Source: Megascapheus bottae
Taxonomy: Eukaryota > Chordata > Mammalia > Rodentia > Geomyidae
Reading direction: 5' to 3'
DNA: 64,000 nucleotides
NCBI GenBank assembly: GCA_024803745.1
Contig: JANJXV010000004.1
Coordinates: 53,820,358-53,884,357, forward strand
Every line of letters starts with the position of its first letter. The stretch's first letter is position 1. A program made the translations under genes and the position numbers. The notes below the pieces were generated by a model that was not told the origin of the DNA, did not search any database, and saw nothing but the letters and a program-made list of their open reading frames with translations. Positions 21,634-64,000 of this stretch are shown here, piece by piece.

Positions 21634-21826
21634 TTTTGCCAGTCCTGGGCTTGAGCTCAGGGCCTGAGCACTGTCCTTGGACTTTCTCAAGGCTAGAGCT
21701 CCACCCCTTGAGCCTCAGCATCAATTCCAGCGTTTTCTGTGTATGTGGCACCAAGGAATCAAACCCCGGCCTTCGTGCTTGCTAGGCAAGCATTCTACTA
21801 CCAGGCCAAACTCCCCGTCCTCAAAC
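21634..21826 (-). repeat. Dimeric ID SINE, reverse, full
   Basis: Both inverted monomers are present, from TTTTTTGCCAGTCCTGGGC to CTACTACCAGGCCAAACTCC. Confidence 0.85.
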
Positions 21827-21867
21827 TAAACTTTTAGTTGGAGCAAATATTTTAAGAATCAGAATAA

Positions 21868-22066
21868 AGGGGCTGAGAGTTTGGCCTAGTGGTAGAGTAC
21901 CTGCCTAGCATGCATGAAGACCTGGGTTCGATTCCTCAGTACCACATATATAGAAAAGCCGGAAGTGGTGCTGTGGCTCCAGCGGTAGGGTGCTAGACTT
22001 GAGGAATGCCCAATTTCAGTGTCCAGGTCCTGAGTTCAAGCCCCAGGACTGGAAAAAAGAAGAAAT
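21868..22066 (+). repeat. Dimeric ID SINE
   Basis: GGGGCTGAGAGTTTGGCCTA to CAAGCCCCAGGACTGG. The left B box is GGGTTCGATTCC, close to a real tRNA consensus, so it is a young-looking copy. Confidence 0.88.
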
Positions 22067-22139
22067 TAAAACAAACAGTACAATGTTACAAGTTCTGTAT
22101 GGAGATAGTTGAAACTGGAACATTTCAAAAAAAAAATCA

Positions 22140-22498
22140 TCAGGGGCTGGGAATGTGGCTTAGTTAGTGGTACAGTACTTGCCTAGCATACATGAAGCCT
22201 CGGATTCAATTCCTCAGTACCACAGAAACAGAAAAAGCGGAAAAGGGCACTATGACTCACATGACAGAGTGCTAGCCTTGAGCAAAAAGAGCTCAGGGAC
22301 AATGCTCAGGCCCTGAGTTCAAGCCCCAGGACAAGAAAGCAAGAGAGAGAGGAAGGGGGGAAGAGAGGGAGAACAAGAGGGAGAGAGGGAGGGAGAGGGA
22401 GAGAGAAAGAGAGAGAGAGGAGAGGGAGAGGGAGAGAGAGAGAGAAAGAGAGGTGAGAGGGAGGGAAGGAGAGGGAGAGAGGGGGAGAAAGAGATATC
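22140..22498 (+). repeat. Dimeric ID SINE with GA-rich expanded tail
   Basis: Dimer at 22143-22335, then 165 bases of almost pure GA/GGGAGA purine repeat. Confidence 0.87.
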
Positions 22499-22499
22499 A

Positions 22500-22742
22500 C
22501 CAGGTGCTGGTGGCTCATACCTGTATCCTAGCTACTCAGGAGGCTGATATCTGAAGATCACAACTTGAAGGCAGCCAAGCCAGAAAAGTCTATGAAACAT
22601 TTATCTGCAATTAAAGATCAAAAAGCTAGAAGTAGAGCTGTAGCTGAAGTGGTAGGGCACTAGCCTTCAGCAAACAAAAAGAAGTAAGTTCAGAACAGTG
22701 CCCAACCCCTCAGCTCAAGCCCCAGGGCCAGCACCAAAGGGG
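22500..22742 (+). repeat. B1-ID SINE
   Basis: Head CAGGTGCTGGTGGCTCATAC; tail ends CAAGCCCCAGGGCCAGCACC. It follows directly on the GA tract. Confidence 0.83.
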
Positions 22743-22744
22743 AA

Positions 22745-23370
22745 ATGGGGAAGAAATGAAAGTCACATGAGACAATACTGACTTTATTGCATGTGTAAAG
22801 AAATGCCCCCCCAATCAAGATCATGGAAACTAGAATACTGTCCTGATCTGTACAAATAACCCTGCCATGAATGAAATCAATTAAAGTGACTATTTAGCTT
22901 TAATAATATAAAAATTTGCTAAAAAATTTTACTTCCTGTTTTATGGAAATTTTGAAAAACACACCATTGACAGCATGTAACGGATGACAGGAGTCACCCA
23001 GCTATTCGCTGAAATGCATTCAGGGTAAAGCAAAAGAGCTAAGGATTCAGGTTCTTACATGTGTATGATCCTGTTTTCAGTAGTTCTGATGCTTGTCAGG
23101 TAGAGGCTGTCTCACTTCACACTTGAGAGATAGGAAACAGATGGGGGGGGGGCGGCTGGAGCACAGCTTTAGGAAAAGCACCTGAATTCTCAATAGGCAT
23201 GTAATCACGCCGGTGCTTTAGTAAAGGGGTAATGAATGGATGCTTTGGGTTGTACTTTAGATACAGTACTACTTGGAAAACAACATGGCAAAAGTTCACT
23301 AACCACAATTCTGAATATACACCTTTCAGATATGTAGCATGCCTCACAGAGATTAAACAACTAGAAGGTA
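22745..23370. other. Intergenic stretch, no gene or clear repeat
   Basis: AT-rich sequence with short poly-C and poly-G runs. An L1 distal-like piece may be present near 23225-23330. Confidence 0.4.
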
Positions 23371-23374
23371 AAAG

Positions 23375-23569
23375 CTGGGCAGGAGTTTGGCCTAGTGGTA
23401 GAGCATGCCTAGCATGCACCAAGAACCAGGTTCAATTCAGCGGTACCATATACATAGAAAAGGCCAGAAGTGGTGCTGAGGCTCAAGTGGTAGAGCTCTA
23501 GCCTTGAGAAAAAGTCCAAGGACAGTGCTCAGGCCCTGAGCCCAAGCCCAGGACTGGGGGGGGGGGGGG
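23375..23569 (+). repeat. Dimeric ID SINE with a G tail
   Basis: GCTGGGCAGGAGTTTGGCCT to CCCAAGCCCAGGACT, then 14 G at 23556-23569 where an A tail is expected. Confidence 0.86.
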
Positions 23570-23859
23570 AGCTAAACATGTTGGATTCTTCCCCATAGGC
23601 GATCAGAACCTGTTTGCCATGTTACACAAGCTGATGGCCACTATTTAGGGAAAATACTTGCAAAAGGAAGAGAACGGAGCCAAGCTTGGTGGTGCATCAC
23701 TGAAGTCCCAGCCATTGAGGGGGCAGAAGCAAGCGGAATGCATAGAGCTGGAGGCGGGGAGCTTGTAAGACTCTATCTCTAAAGGGGTGGGGATACGGAG
23801 TGACTGCCGAACAGCACCCCAGATCTGAAGGGACGCCTCTACATTGTTAGGGTTCTTGT

Positions 23860-24460
23860 TTTAGTTTCGGCTGGGGGGCCTCGCACCCGCGCCTGCGCTC
23901 TCCCACCTGACCCCCGGCCCGAGTCCGTCCAGCTGCGCGGGAAAGGCTCCTAAGGAGCCCACTGCAATAGCTGTTCCCGCCATAAGACGTCTGCTCCCGC
24001 AGCACAGAGGCCTAACGCGGGGAGCGGGACAAGGGCCTCACCGCTCTTCGCTAGCCATCCCTGCAGCTGCAGTCGGACTGAAAACCTCGAACAGGACGCC
24101 CGCAGCCGGCCTCCGCCGGCTCCAGCTATCAGACACAACCACCGCACGCCGTCTCCAAGGAAACCGAGGTAGCCCCGCCCCACGCTGCCCTCACTTCCGC
24201 TTCTGCGCAGTGGAGTTTGGAACCCTCCCCGAGGGAGGACATGGCCGCTTCCCGTCTGCCTCCAGCTACTCTAACTCTAAAGCAGGTACCAACAGCCTGC
24301 TGGCTTCTAAAGCAGCCTCTTGACTCTCCACCCTGTTTATACAGTGGGACGGGAAGGCATGAAAGGGAAACCCGGATACGTCCTGGGCTCCTGCCCTCGG
24401 CGTGGGGGCGGGACTTCCGATTGCGGGGTGGCACAGGCCCGGCTTTGTTGTAGTGAACCC
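23860..24460. promoter_or_regulatory. LYRM2: CpG island and LYRM2 promoter
   Basis: CpG-rich sequence contrasts sharply with the flanks. The palindrome GCGCCTGCGC at 23889-23898 fits the NRF1 core GCGCNTGCGC. ACTTCCG at 24193-24199 is an ETS/GABPA-type site, followed by TGCGCA. There is no TATA box. Transcription probably starts about 24195-24225, just before the ATG at 24241. NRF1 plus ETS sites are a common pair at nuclear genes for mitochondrial proteins. Confidence 0.7.
24241..24285 (+). CDS. LYRM2: LYRM2 exon 1 (coding part)
   Basis: Fifteen codons, then donor GTACCA at 24286. It lies within the CpG island. The 375-base first intron is also GC-rich. Confidence 0.94.
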
Positions 24461-25545
24461 CGATAACTTCGGGGTGAGACCAGATACTAATGCCACACAG
24501 GTACTGAGGGTGATTGCGGCCCGTAGGACACAGACCACCCTCTTCCTGACAAGGAGGAGTCAATTGAAATAAGGTTCTTAGGTTTGACAGACGAGTAAGC
24601 GAACGGTCCCCCCAAGCCTTGCCTCTGTCTCCCCCACCCCGTTTCTCCTCTCCTGAGCAGTTCATGAGAAGGCAACAAGTTCTCCACCTCTACAGGAAGA
24701 TTTTGCAAGCAATTCGACAGGTTCCAAGTGATTCTGATCGCAAATACCTGAAGGACTGGGCAAAGGAAGAATTTAAAAGGAACAAAGATGCTACCGGAGA
24801 GGTAAGCACCAAATAATGGTGCCGGCAGCACTCTACCACTAGGCCAAACTCCCGGCCCATTGCCGATTTTTTAAAAATATATTTTAAGGGCTGGGAGTTT
24901 GGCCTAGTGGTTAAAGTGCTTGCCTAGCATGCATGAAGACTCGGGTTCGATTCCTTGGTATCACATACATAGAAAAAAGCCGGAAGTGGTGCTGAGGCTC
25001 AAGTGGTAGAGCTCTAGCCTTTGAGAAAGTCCAAGGACAGTGCTCAGGCCCTGAGCTCAAGCCTAGGACTGGCAAAAAAAACAAAAAACAAACAAAAATA
25101 TATTTTAAATGTATTGGCATTGCTGTTACTGTATATATATATGTGTGTGTGCACATTTATCATGTGTATATATAACACACTATATGTGTATACACACTAC
25201 ATGTAACTGTACATTAGTGTTACCTCGCTTTCATGCTGTTCCATGTAGCTTTTGTCTTTCCTAATACACAGCGGCTCCAGTTCCCACTACATGTGTGTGT
25301 GGTTTGGTGTTAGGACTACACTGAGAAACTTGTGATTGCCAAGTCCACACTCTACCATCGAGCCACACCCCCTGAGTCCTTACTATTGGTTCTTGAATAA
25401 TAAAACAATAGAACTGTACCTTGTTCATCCTGGCAAGACAATGACCAGATTTCACTTTCTTCTACAGGATACCATCCGCATGATGATTACTCAAGGCAAC
25501 ATACAGCTAAAGGAGTTAGAGAAGACACTTGCTTTAGCAAAATGA
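24241..25545 (+). CDS. LYRM2: LYRM2, LYR-motif mitochondrial protein, 3 exons
   Basis: Exons 24241-24285, 24661-24801 and 25468-25545 join to 264 nt: 87 residues plus TGA. The start MAASRLPPATLTLKQ and the Leu-Tyr-Arg triplet at residues 25-27 identify the LYR (complex1_LYR) family. These are small helical matrix proteins that dock on the acyl-ACP of mitochondria and serve complex assembly. LYRM2 has been linked to complex I. The Phe of KEEFKR (residue 53) is the conserved distal contact. The ATG is the first in a CpG-island exon. The protein ends ...LALAK, one residue shorter than human as recalled. It lies in tandem after MDN1 and convergent to ANKRD6. Confidence 0.96.
24661..24801 (+). CDS. 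LYRM2: LYRM2 exon 2 with the LYR motif
   Basis: Acceptor CCTGAGCAG ends at 24660 and donor GTAAGC starts at 24802. It encodes FMRRQQVLHLYRKILQAIRQ and on to RNKDATGE, phase 0/0. An inverted SINE fragment starts only about 20 bases after the donor. Confidence 0.96.
24822..25100. repeat. Inverted ID fragment followed by a forward dimeric ID SINE
   Basis: 24822-24860 reads CTACCACTAGGCCAAACTCC, the inverted SINE head. A full forward dimer runs 24888-25100 with an interrupted A tail. Both lie in LYRM2 intron 2. Confidence 0.82.
25468..25545 (+). CDS. LYRM2: LYRM2 exon 3 and stop
   Basis: Acceptor CTTCTACAG ends at 25467. It encodes DTIRMMITQGNIQLKELEKT and LALAK, with TGA at 25543-25545. Confidence 0.95.
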   Translation, partial: DTIRMMITQGNIQLKELEKTLALAK

Positions 25546-26330
25546 TAATTATACCATATCCTGAAGCATTTTCAAATCTCTGTTTTTGGTAGCTCAAAGC
25601 CAGTCAAACAAATGGCCAGGTAGCTAGCACATGAAAAGAAGATCACAGTCATAGGGAAATGCAAAAGCCAAGAGAATGTTTATTTCACTTGTACTACAAT
25701 AGCATCTATTAGTAAAAATGGAATAAATATTTGTGAACATATAGATAAATAGGAACCCACATACATTGCTGATGGCACTTTGCATAAAAGCATTAGTTCC
25801 TCATCAGGTAACATGGAGTTCCATGTCATTTAGCAATTCTCCTATAAGAAGTCCGTACATGTTCAGCATTTTTATGATAGCCAGATAGTGGGAACAACCA
25901 AAACATCCATGAACCGACTAATAAAGTACAGAACATTCATACAATAAAAATACTTGATAATATAATATTACACATAAATGGACTTTGATACCATTTTATC
26001 AGAGCCAGGTATAAAAGATCACAGGTGATTCTGTTTTCGTGAACTATCTCAGCACTGGTCCTTGGGCTTGAACTCTGGACACTGAGTTCACGCTCCAGGA
26101 CCAACACACATACACACACACACACACAGTTGAAAATGCAGGCTATGTAAGTTAAATTTAAAAAATACCTGTTAAAAATAATGCTAAATTTAGGAATAGA
26201 AGTATACTGACCTCAGAAATCACTTTCTAGAACTTACTGGAAAAAAAAATCCTTCTGCGTTCCCCTTCAAGATTGAAGTGTGTTCTTCAGAGATGTCATT
26301 GCTTGATAGCCAAGGACTTTTAAAAATGCT
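25546..26330 (+). other. LYRM2: LYRM2 3' flank/UTR with L1-like segment
   Basis: AATAAA at 25722-25727 is the first candidate polyadenylation signal, about 180 bases past the stop. The stretch 25735-25990 looks like diverged L1 distal sequence (AGTGGGAACAACCAAAACAT). A second AATAAA is at 26996-27001, past a SINE. Which signal is used cannot be told. Confidence 0.5.
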
Positions 26331-26335
26331 GTTGC

Positions 26336-26555
26336 TAGGGCCGGGAGTTTTGCCTAGTGGTAGAGTGCTTGCCTAGCATGCATGAAGACCCGGGTTCGAT
26401 TCCTTGGTACCATATATTTAGAAAACGCCAGAAGTGGTGCTGAGGCTCAAGTGGTAGAGCTCTAGCCTTGAGAAAAATCCAAGGACAGTAGGCCCTAAGG
26501 TGAGGCTCAGGACTGGCAAAAAAAAAAAAAAAAAACAAAAACAAAAAAAAAATGC
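26336..26555 (+). repeat. Dimeric ID SINE
   Basis: GGGCCGGGAGTTTTGCCTAG to GGCTCAGGACTGGC, with a tail of more than 17 A and more A-rich bases. Confidence 0.87.
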
Positions 26556-27675
26556 TGTTGCTAGAAATCAAAATGTTTTGTTGCAATTTTTTTGAAGCTA
26601 ATGAACACACTGACATACCAAAAAGGGGAGAGAGGACAGGGGAATTCGTATGCTTAACTTAATATCCACATAACGTGAATCATTAAGGATCTGGTTATGT
26701 TTTCCTCCACATACCTGAAAAGGAGAATTTAAAGAACACCGCCGAAGACAAATACAACAAAGTTGATTGAGGTTACTTTTGAAAAATGTCTAATTTATAC
26801 AAACAGGGGAGAAGCCTGGGACTGTCCATCTGCACACAGCTAGCCCAACACCTGAAAGATGAAGACTTGATTTTGCAATGACACAGGTGTGCTATGGTTC
26901 ATATGTAAGCTCAAATATAGACTGTCTCTTTACATGTCAAACTTTTATTCCTGAAGCTTATTGTTTGAATGTTTGATTTTATGCATATGAACTATAATAA
27001 ACTAATGGGTTTTTTTTAAAAAAAAACTAATGGGTTTTAATATTTAAAAAGACTTTTTGGTTGGATCCCAGTGGCTCACACATTGGTAGGTAGAAATGAG
27101 GACTGTAGTTCCAGGCCAGCCCCAAGAGCACATTTCAGCCAACAGAAAGCTGGATTTTGATGAAGATGAAATCATCTGACAGATGTTGGTACACACCTGT
27201 CATCCCTGACAGGCAAGCAGCATAAATAGAAGCATGATCTCCCTGGCCTGGGCATAGACTTGAGATGGTATCTAAAAAAATGACAAGCAAAAATGCCTAG
27301 GGGAACATGGCTCAAATGGTAGACTGCCTGCCTGCTTAGTATTATGCATTAAATTAAAATATGCATCATTTGGAACTTTAAATTCACTAGACTACAATTG
27401 CTGTAATATGCCTAGAGAAAAAGACCTTTGTAATCACTGTAGGTGGTGGAATATATTCTATGCTATTGGTATTACGGCAGTTACACCACAGCCTTTTCTG
27501 CATGGGTGGAGATCCTGACTTGTCCAAGTTGTCCAAGGGATAGAGCAGCAGCCTTGAGTGAAAAAGCCAATGGACCCAGACCCTGATTTCAAGCCCCAGT
27601 ACCAGCACCAAATATACATAAAGAGATAATTTCCTCATTACAAATAAAAGGTTAAAATTTTACTCATTAAAAAAT
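26556..27675. other. Intergenic between convergent LYRM2 and ANKRD6
   Basis: AT-rich. 27060-27340 contains a worn composite SINE (CCCAGTGGCTCACACATTGG). 27480-27610 has an inverted or partial ID module. No gene is seen. Confidence 0.4.
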
Positions 27676-27676
27676 T

Positions 27677-28015
27677 TAGGCCAGGAGTTTGGCCTAGTGG
27701 TAGACTGTTTACCTAGCATGCACGAAGACCTGGTTCAATTCCTCAGTACCACATACATAGAAAAAAGCCAGAAATGGTGCTGTTGCTCAAGTGGTAGAGC
27801 TCTAGCCTTGAGAAAGCCCAAGGGCAGTGCTCAGGCCCCGAGTTCAAGGCCCAGGACTGGCAAAAAAAAAAAATGTAAACTGGGCTGGGAGTTTGGCTTG
27901 GTGGTAGAGTGCTTGCCTAGTGTGCAAGAAGACTCTGCTTTAAGTCCTCGGTACTACTCTGTCCCTAAAAAAGCCCAAGGATAGTGCCCATGCCCTGAGT
28001 TCAAACCCCAGGCCC
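27677..28015 (+). repeat. Two tandem dimeric ID SINEs
   Basis: A complete copy at 27678-27873 (A11 tail) is followed 10 bases later by a shortened copy at 27883-28014, in which the two monomers are fused by a deletion. Confidence 0.82.
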
Positions 28016-28099
28016 CCGGTATCAGCTTTAAAGCAGATGTGTTGTCACTAAATTATACCAATGAAGAGGGTTGGGTAAAGGTGTTCTATCAGACACAGT

Positions 28100-28235
28100 A
28101 AAATGCAGTCAATCACAGCCAGGGGAAATAGGGGCTAAGCTAGACACTGGTAGCTGCCTTGAGCAAAAGAGCTCGGGGAACAGCACCTGGGCCCAGAGTT
28201 CAAGCCCCATGACCAATAAAAAGAAAATAAAAAAA
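28100..28235 (+). repeat. B1-ID SINE remnant
   Basis: Only the ID module is clear: CTGCCTTGAGCAAAAGAGCT through CCCATGACCAATAAAAAG. Confidence 0.5.
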
Positions 28236-28409
28236 CAGCGGCTAAGTGCGGCACCAACACTTTCCCTTTTTTAAATAAGTGGTTTATGCCAGAGAGTGGC
28301 AGGAAGTTTGGAGGAACAAAGATTCAAAGTGATAAAATAGTAAATAGTCAACATGATTCTCAAGTGTACCAACATTTAACTCAAAATAGAAGATACAAAC
28401 ATCACTTCC

Positions 28410-60373
<31,964 letters not shown>

Positions 60374-60699
60374 TTAATGGAAAACAAACACTGAGTTCAG
60401 AACATGACAGCAAAACCAGCCTTGAAGGAGCACGAAGTTAGAGCAGCAGAGATTGTACAACCACGCTGAAGACATCCCTTCTCACTCTCACACTGGCAGG
60501 CAGGTGTTAGCTCTGGCTATTGGCATTGTAATCGATGAACAAAATATGCTGGAGATGTCAAGATTTCCTTTAGTGTATAATTTCTCATCCTCAAACTAAG
60601 AAGTAAATGAGGTTCAATGCTGGTGGTTTCTCCCTTGGGAAGATCCACGTTCCAGGCTACCTGGACAAAATGTTCACAAGAACTTATCTTCATAGAAAA

Positions 60700-61152
60700 A
60701 GCTGGCAGGGCACTGATAACTCATGCTTGTAATCCTAGATCACAGTTCCAAACCAACAGAGGCAGGAAACTGTGGAACTCTTCTCTCCCATTAGCCACCC
60801 AAGACCCACAAGCAGACCTATGGCTCAAAATGGTTGAGAGCTAGCCTTGAGCAGAAAAATCTCAGGGACAGCTTCCCAACTCTGAGTTCAAGTCCTACAA
60901 GTAACCAAAAAGAAAAAAGAAAGTATCAGTACTGGGACTTAAACTTCGGGCCTGGGTACTGTCCCTTAAACTTTTTCTACTCAAGGTTGGCACTATACTA
61001 CTTGAACCACAGCTTCACTGTGGTAGTTTTGGTAGTTAACTGGAGTCACATGGACTTTCCTGCATGGGCTGGCTTCAAATTGTGATCCTCAGACCTCAGC
61101 CTCCTGAGTAGTTAGGATTACACACCTGAGCACTGGCACCCATCCTTGAATT
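60700..61152. repeat. Forward B1-ID SINE, then reverse B1-ID SINE
   Basis: 60708-60915 forward, with a deletion in the head. 60930-61152 reverse (GTACTGGGACTTAAACTTCG). The pair is an inverted repeat about 15 bases apart. Confidence 0.78.
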
Positions 61153-61154
61153 TG

Positions 61155-62690
61155 GTTATTCATTTTTCCCTGCCTTCCATTATGCCTTCACTTCTTATTT
61201 GTAGCCAGAGACTATAGAAACATTGATTTGCTCTCAAGCCTATTATTAATGGTATTAAACTATACCATGTCCTTTGGTGTTTTTCTTGTCCAGGGTGTGC
61301 TTTTTAGATCACAACACACACTACACGTGTTGTTCCAGTGTGCTGTCTGTTCCATTGATGGGACCAGCTGCTTCCTGAGGCTTGCCAGCCACATTCATGC
61401 ACTTGGCCACTTAGTCCCCTGGCTATGTCACAGAGAGGACCAGGCCCCTACCTGCAGGAAGCACTCCTGTCACACCAACAGTGACTCGCATCAAAAAACA
61501 ACACTCTGCAGAGGAAAGCAACTTCTGTCCAGAGTGCTGACCTTACCAACTCCCTCTTTCTCCACACTCTGCAGGAGGCACAAGAGTCCCTTTGCTTAGT
61601 GTGATGAAAGGCTTGAGCATGATTTAGCCAGAGCCCCGGCTACCTGAATAAGGGTCATGGATGCTTCCATCCTGCTCAGCATCTTAATAAAGGCCCAAAG
61701 GTGGGGTGGCTGGGGGTGTGACTCGGTAGAACACTAGCCGATGAGCCCAAGTGTCAGATACAGAGTTCAAATCCTGGTCTTGGATCCTAAAAAGAAAATG
61801 AAGACCCAAGGGCCTTTTATCAATACCCCACCAGGATAAAGCTAGTTATAATCTCACTTAAGCACTATTTTGAGGGAGAGGAAAAACAGAGATAACACAC
61901 AAGGAAGGATCTTCATTTCTAGCCGGGACATTCTATCAAAGCAGCAGGAGGAGTCTGGAAAGAAAGAGGTCAGAGCATACTTTAAAATTAGCATTCTTAA
62001 TTAAGAACAAAGTTCATCCCAAGAAAGTGGGCTATAAAAAGCCTTCATTAAAAAAAGGCCAGATCCAAGACGAGATAAAGTGTGACTTTTCTCTGTAGGA
62101 GAAGCTGCCTACCCTGGGCTCTTTAAATGCCCCTGGCTCATGAGGGCAGGGCCAGGACTTCCTCCATCTCATCCTGGTCAAGGATTTACACCTTGACATT
62201 GCGGAACTGACTTTGGACTTTTGCAAAGATTCCTAAGGCATCTTGAATGGAGGGAGAGTTTATCCCAGGTGTGAGAGATGCGCATGTGCCAGCAAGGTGA
62301 CAGTGTGTCAGACACAGTCTGGGGACAGACGCCACAGAAAGGCTGGGCACAGAACCATGGTCGGGGGCTGCTGGGGAAACATTCTCATTCACATCTTATT
62401 ACTGGTGGAGAAGCTAAATCCCTGGAAGGAGGGAAGTTTAGTTCGTGTAAACAGAGAAGGCTTTCTCTGCTAGGAACCAAATGTCCATACCCAGTGAATA
62501 TTGGACCCCAGAGTTCATTCACATACTGAAGCCCTGACTGATCCCAGTGAATGGAGTCTGGAGATGGGGCCTTTGTGAAGTGATCCGTGAGCTCTCATCA
62601 TGGGATTCGTGTCCTTCCTTAAGATATGACGTTGAGTGTAGGGACTCCGGGTACTGAGGAGGTGGAGATCAACATGGGCAAAAAACAAGA
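61155..62690. other. ANKRD6: ANKRD6 intron, mostly unrecognised
   Basis: 61705-61790 is an ID-like core (GTGGCTGGGGGTGTGACTCG). 62500-62680 (CTGGAGATGGGGCCTTTGTG) resembles a common old mammalian interspersed repeat whose name I cannot give. Nothing else was seen. Confidence 0.4.
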
Positions 62691-62695
62691 CTCCA

Positions 62696-63030
62696 GGCTG
62701 AGCGCTGGTGCTCACACCTGTAATCCTAGCTACGCAGAAGACTAAGATCTAAGGATGGTGGTTTGAAGCCAGCCTGGGCAGTAAGACTTTTATTCCCAAT
62801 CAATCACAGAAAAAACTAGAAGTAGGTGCGGGAGCATGGCCTAGTGGTGGAGTGCCTGCCTAGCATGCACAAAGACCCGGGTTCAATTCCTTGCTACCAC
62901 CTATATAGAAAAAAAAAAGCCAGAAGTGGTGCTGTAGCTCAAATGGTAGTACGCTAGTCTTGAGCAAAAGGAGCTTAGGGATAGCACCCAAGTTCAAGCT
63001 CCAGGACTGGCAAAAAAAAAAAAAAAAGAG
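62696..63030 (+). repeat. B1-like head, then dimeric ID SINE
   Basis: 62696-62820 is a 7SL-like head (GCTGAGCGCTGGTGCTCACA). 62829-63027 is a dimeric ID SINE with an A15 tail passing into AGAG/AAAG repeats. Confidence 0.82.
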
Positions 63031-63079
63031 AGAGAAAGAAAGAGAGAAGGAGAGAAAGAGAAAGACTCCATCTCAATGG

Positions 63080-63600
63080 CAAGAGCTGGGTGTGGCAATG
63101 CATGTCTGTCACCCATCTAGGTACAAGGCCACAGGTAGGAGGACTGTGGTCTGAGGCAAGCCTCAAAAAAATCAAATCCATATCTGAAACATATCTTACG
63201 TGTTCCTGCCTAGCAAACACAAGGCCCTAAGTTCAATCCCCAGTACACGAAGAAAAGAAGGAAAAAGGAAGGAAGGTAAGAAAGAGAGAGAGCCTGCTGC
63301 CTCTCTTGTTTTCAGGCTTTTTGTTCTTTTCATCTACAAAGACCTCACCCAGTACACAGGGACAGGCAAACAGGACCCCAGGTGGGGGCTGACTTATGAG
63401 GAAAGCTGAAGGCCTCTGAGTGCAAGTAGAAAAGGCCAAGGGATAGTGCCCAGGCAGAGTTCAAGTCCCAGTACGGGCATGAAAAGGGGAGGGAGAAACA
63501 AAGAAAGAGGAGGGAGGAGGAGGGAGGAGAGGGGGGAAGAAAGGAAGGAGGGAGGGAGGGAAGGAGGAAAAGAAAAAAAAGGAGAATTTGATCCTTGAGG
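63080..63600 (+). repeat. Worn composite SINE and GGAA/GGGA tracts
   Basis: 63084-63246 carries a 7SL-like unit and an ID-like end (CAAGGCCCTAAGTTCAATCC) before AAGGAA repeats. 63420-63480 is another ID end, followed by a GGGA/GGAGGA purine tract to about 63590. Confidence 0.65.
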
Positions 63601-64000
63601 CATCAGTGAATGAGTCATCTAAAGAATGAGACTGCTGTCATTTCCATGCTCCCAGGACTGGCCAGGAAGAAACGGGGTCAGGAGAAAAGAATATGTACTA
63701 CGGAAGCAGAAGAAAAGATTTTTGAAGCATTGGTTTGCCCTTGGTTCTGTTACCCTCAGGGCTGGCTCAGCCTGACTCTCACAGGCTCTGGTGGCACAGA
63801 AGAGAGAGGGAGTCACGAGTGAGTGATAGCAGTACTATCGCTTACTGGACATTTTTTTTTTGCATGTTTAGCACCATCTTAAACAGTATTACAAGCTGCA
63901 AGCACTGGATCTGCCTGTAATCTCAGCTACAAGGGAAACAGAGGTAGGGGGATCATGATTTAAGCCAGAAGTATGGATGTATGAAAGGAATAAAGAAAGA

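Noticed and set aside
21868..22066. tRNA genes
   Set aside because: A- and B-box-like motifs recur throughout, but always inside SINE copies without cloverleaf-forming stems, so they are SINE promoters.
24129..24665. A 178-codon minus-strand frame over LYRM2 exon 1
   Set aside because: It is open because the CpG island has few stop triplets. It shows no recognisable domain and lies opposite LYRM2 and its intron.
61228..61599. 123-codon + strand frame
   Set aside because: It has no recognisable similarity and no promoter or splice context. It is probably chance in intron sequence.

Overview
The window is vertebrate nuclear DNA from a rodent: split genes with GT-AG introns, one CpG island and very dense SINEs. 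Two SINE designs dominate. One is a tRNA-derived dimer of the ID type. The other is a 7SL/B1-like head joined to an ID-like tail. From memory this combination points to castorimorph rodents of the kangaroo-rat/pocket-mouse group (Geomyoidea); that is inference, not a database result. Human protein lengths quoted below are also from memory. Three protein-coding genes are present, in the order known from human 6q15: MDN1 and LYRM2 on the + strand, ANKRD6 on the - strand.

1-15.7 kb holds the last 11 coding exons of MDN1 (midasin), 495 codons in one continuous frame, ending at 14618, then about 1.1 kb of 3' UTR. 15.7-23.8 kb is intergenic and mostly a degraded L1 carrying four nested SINEs. 23.86-25.55 kb is LYRM2: a CpG-island promoter with NRF1-like and ETS-like sites and three short exons for an 87-residue mitochondrial LYR protein. 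28.4-60.4 kb is ANKRD6 (diversin) in reverse: a long 3' UTR and 14 coding exons (687 codons) down to the edge of the ankyrin domain. About 40 N-terminal codons must lie beyond 64000. LYRM2 and ANKRD6 are convergent.

The most unusual item is at 8119-9087: a complete 969-bp solo LTR of betaretroviral (MMTV-like) type, flanked by a perfect 6-bp duplication, inserted into an older SINE inside an MDN1 intron. Its U3 keeps a 137-codon open frame with a hydrophobic segment, where MMTV-type LTRs carry their accessory membrane-protein gene. Other points are a GC-AG intron in ANKRD6, six consecutive 99-nt exons each coding one ankyrin repeat, microsatellites grown from SINE tails, and SINE copies ending in G tracts.

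The genes work separately: MDN1 in nuclear 60S ribosome maturation, LYRM2 in the mitochondrial matrix, ANKRD6 as a cytoplasmic Wnt/planar-polarity scaffold. All repeat boundaries are estimates by eye. Exon boundaries were set by splice sites and by frame continuity.
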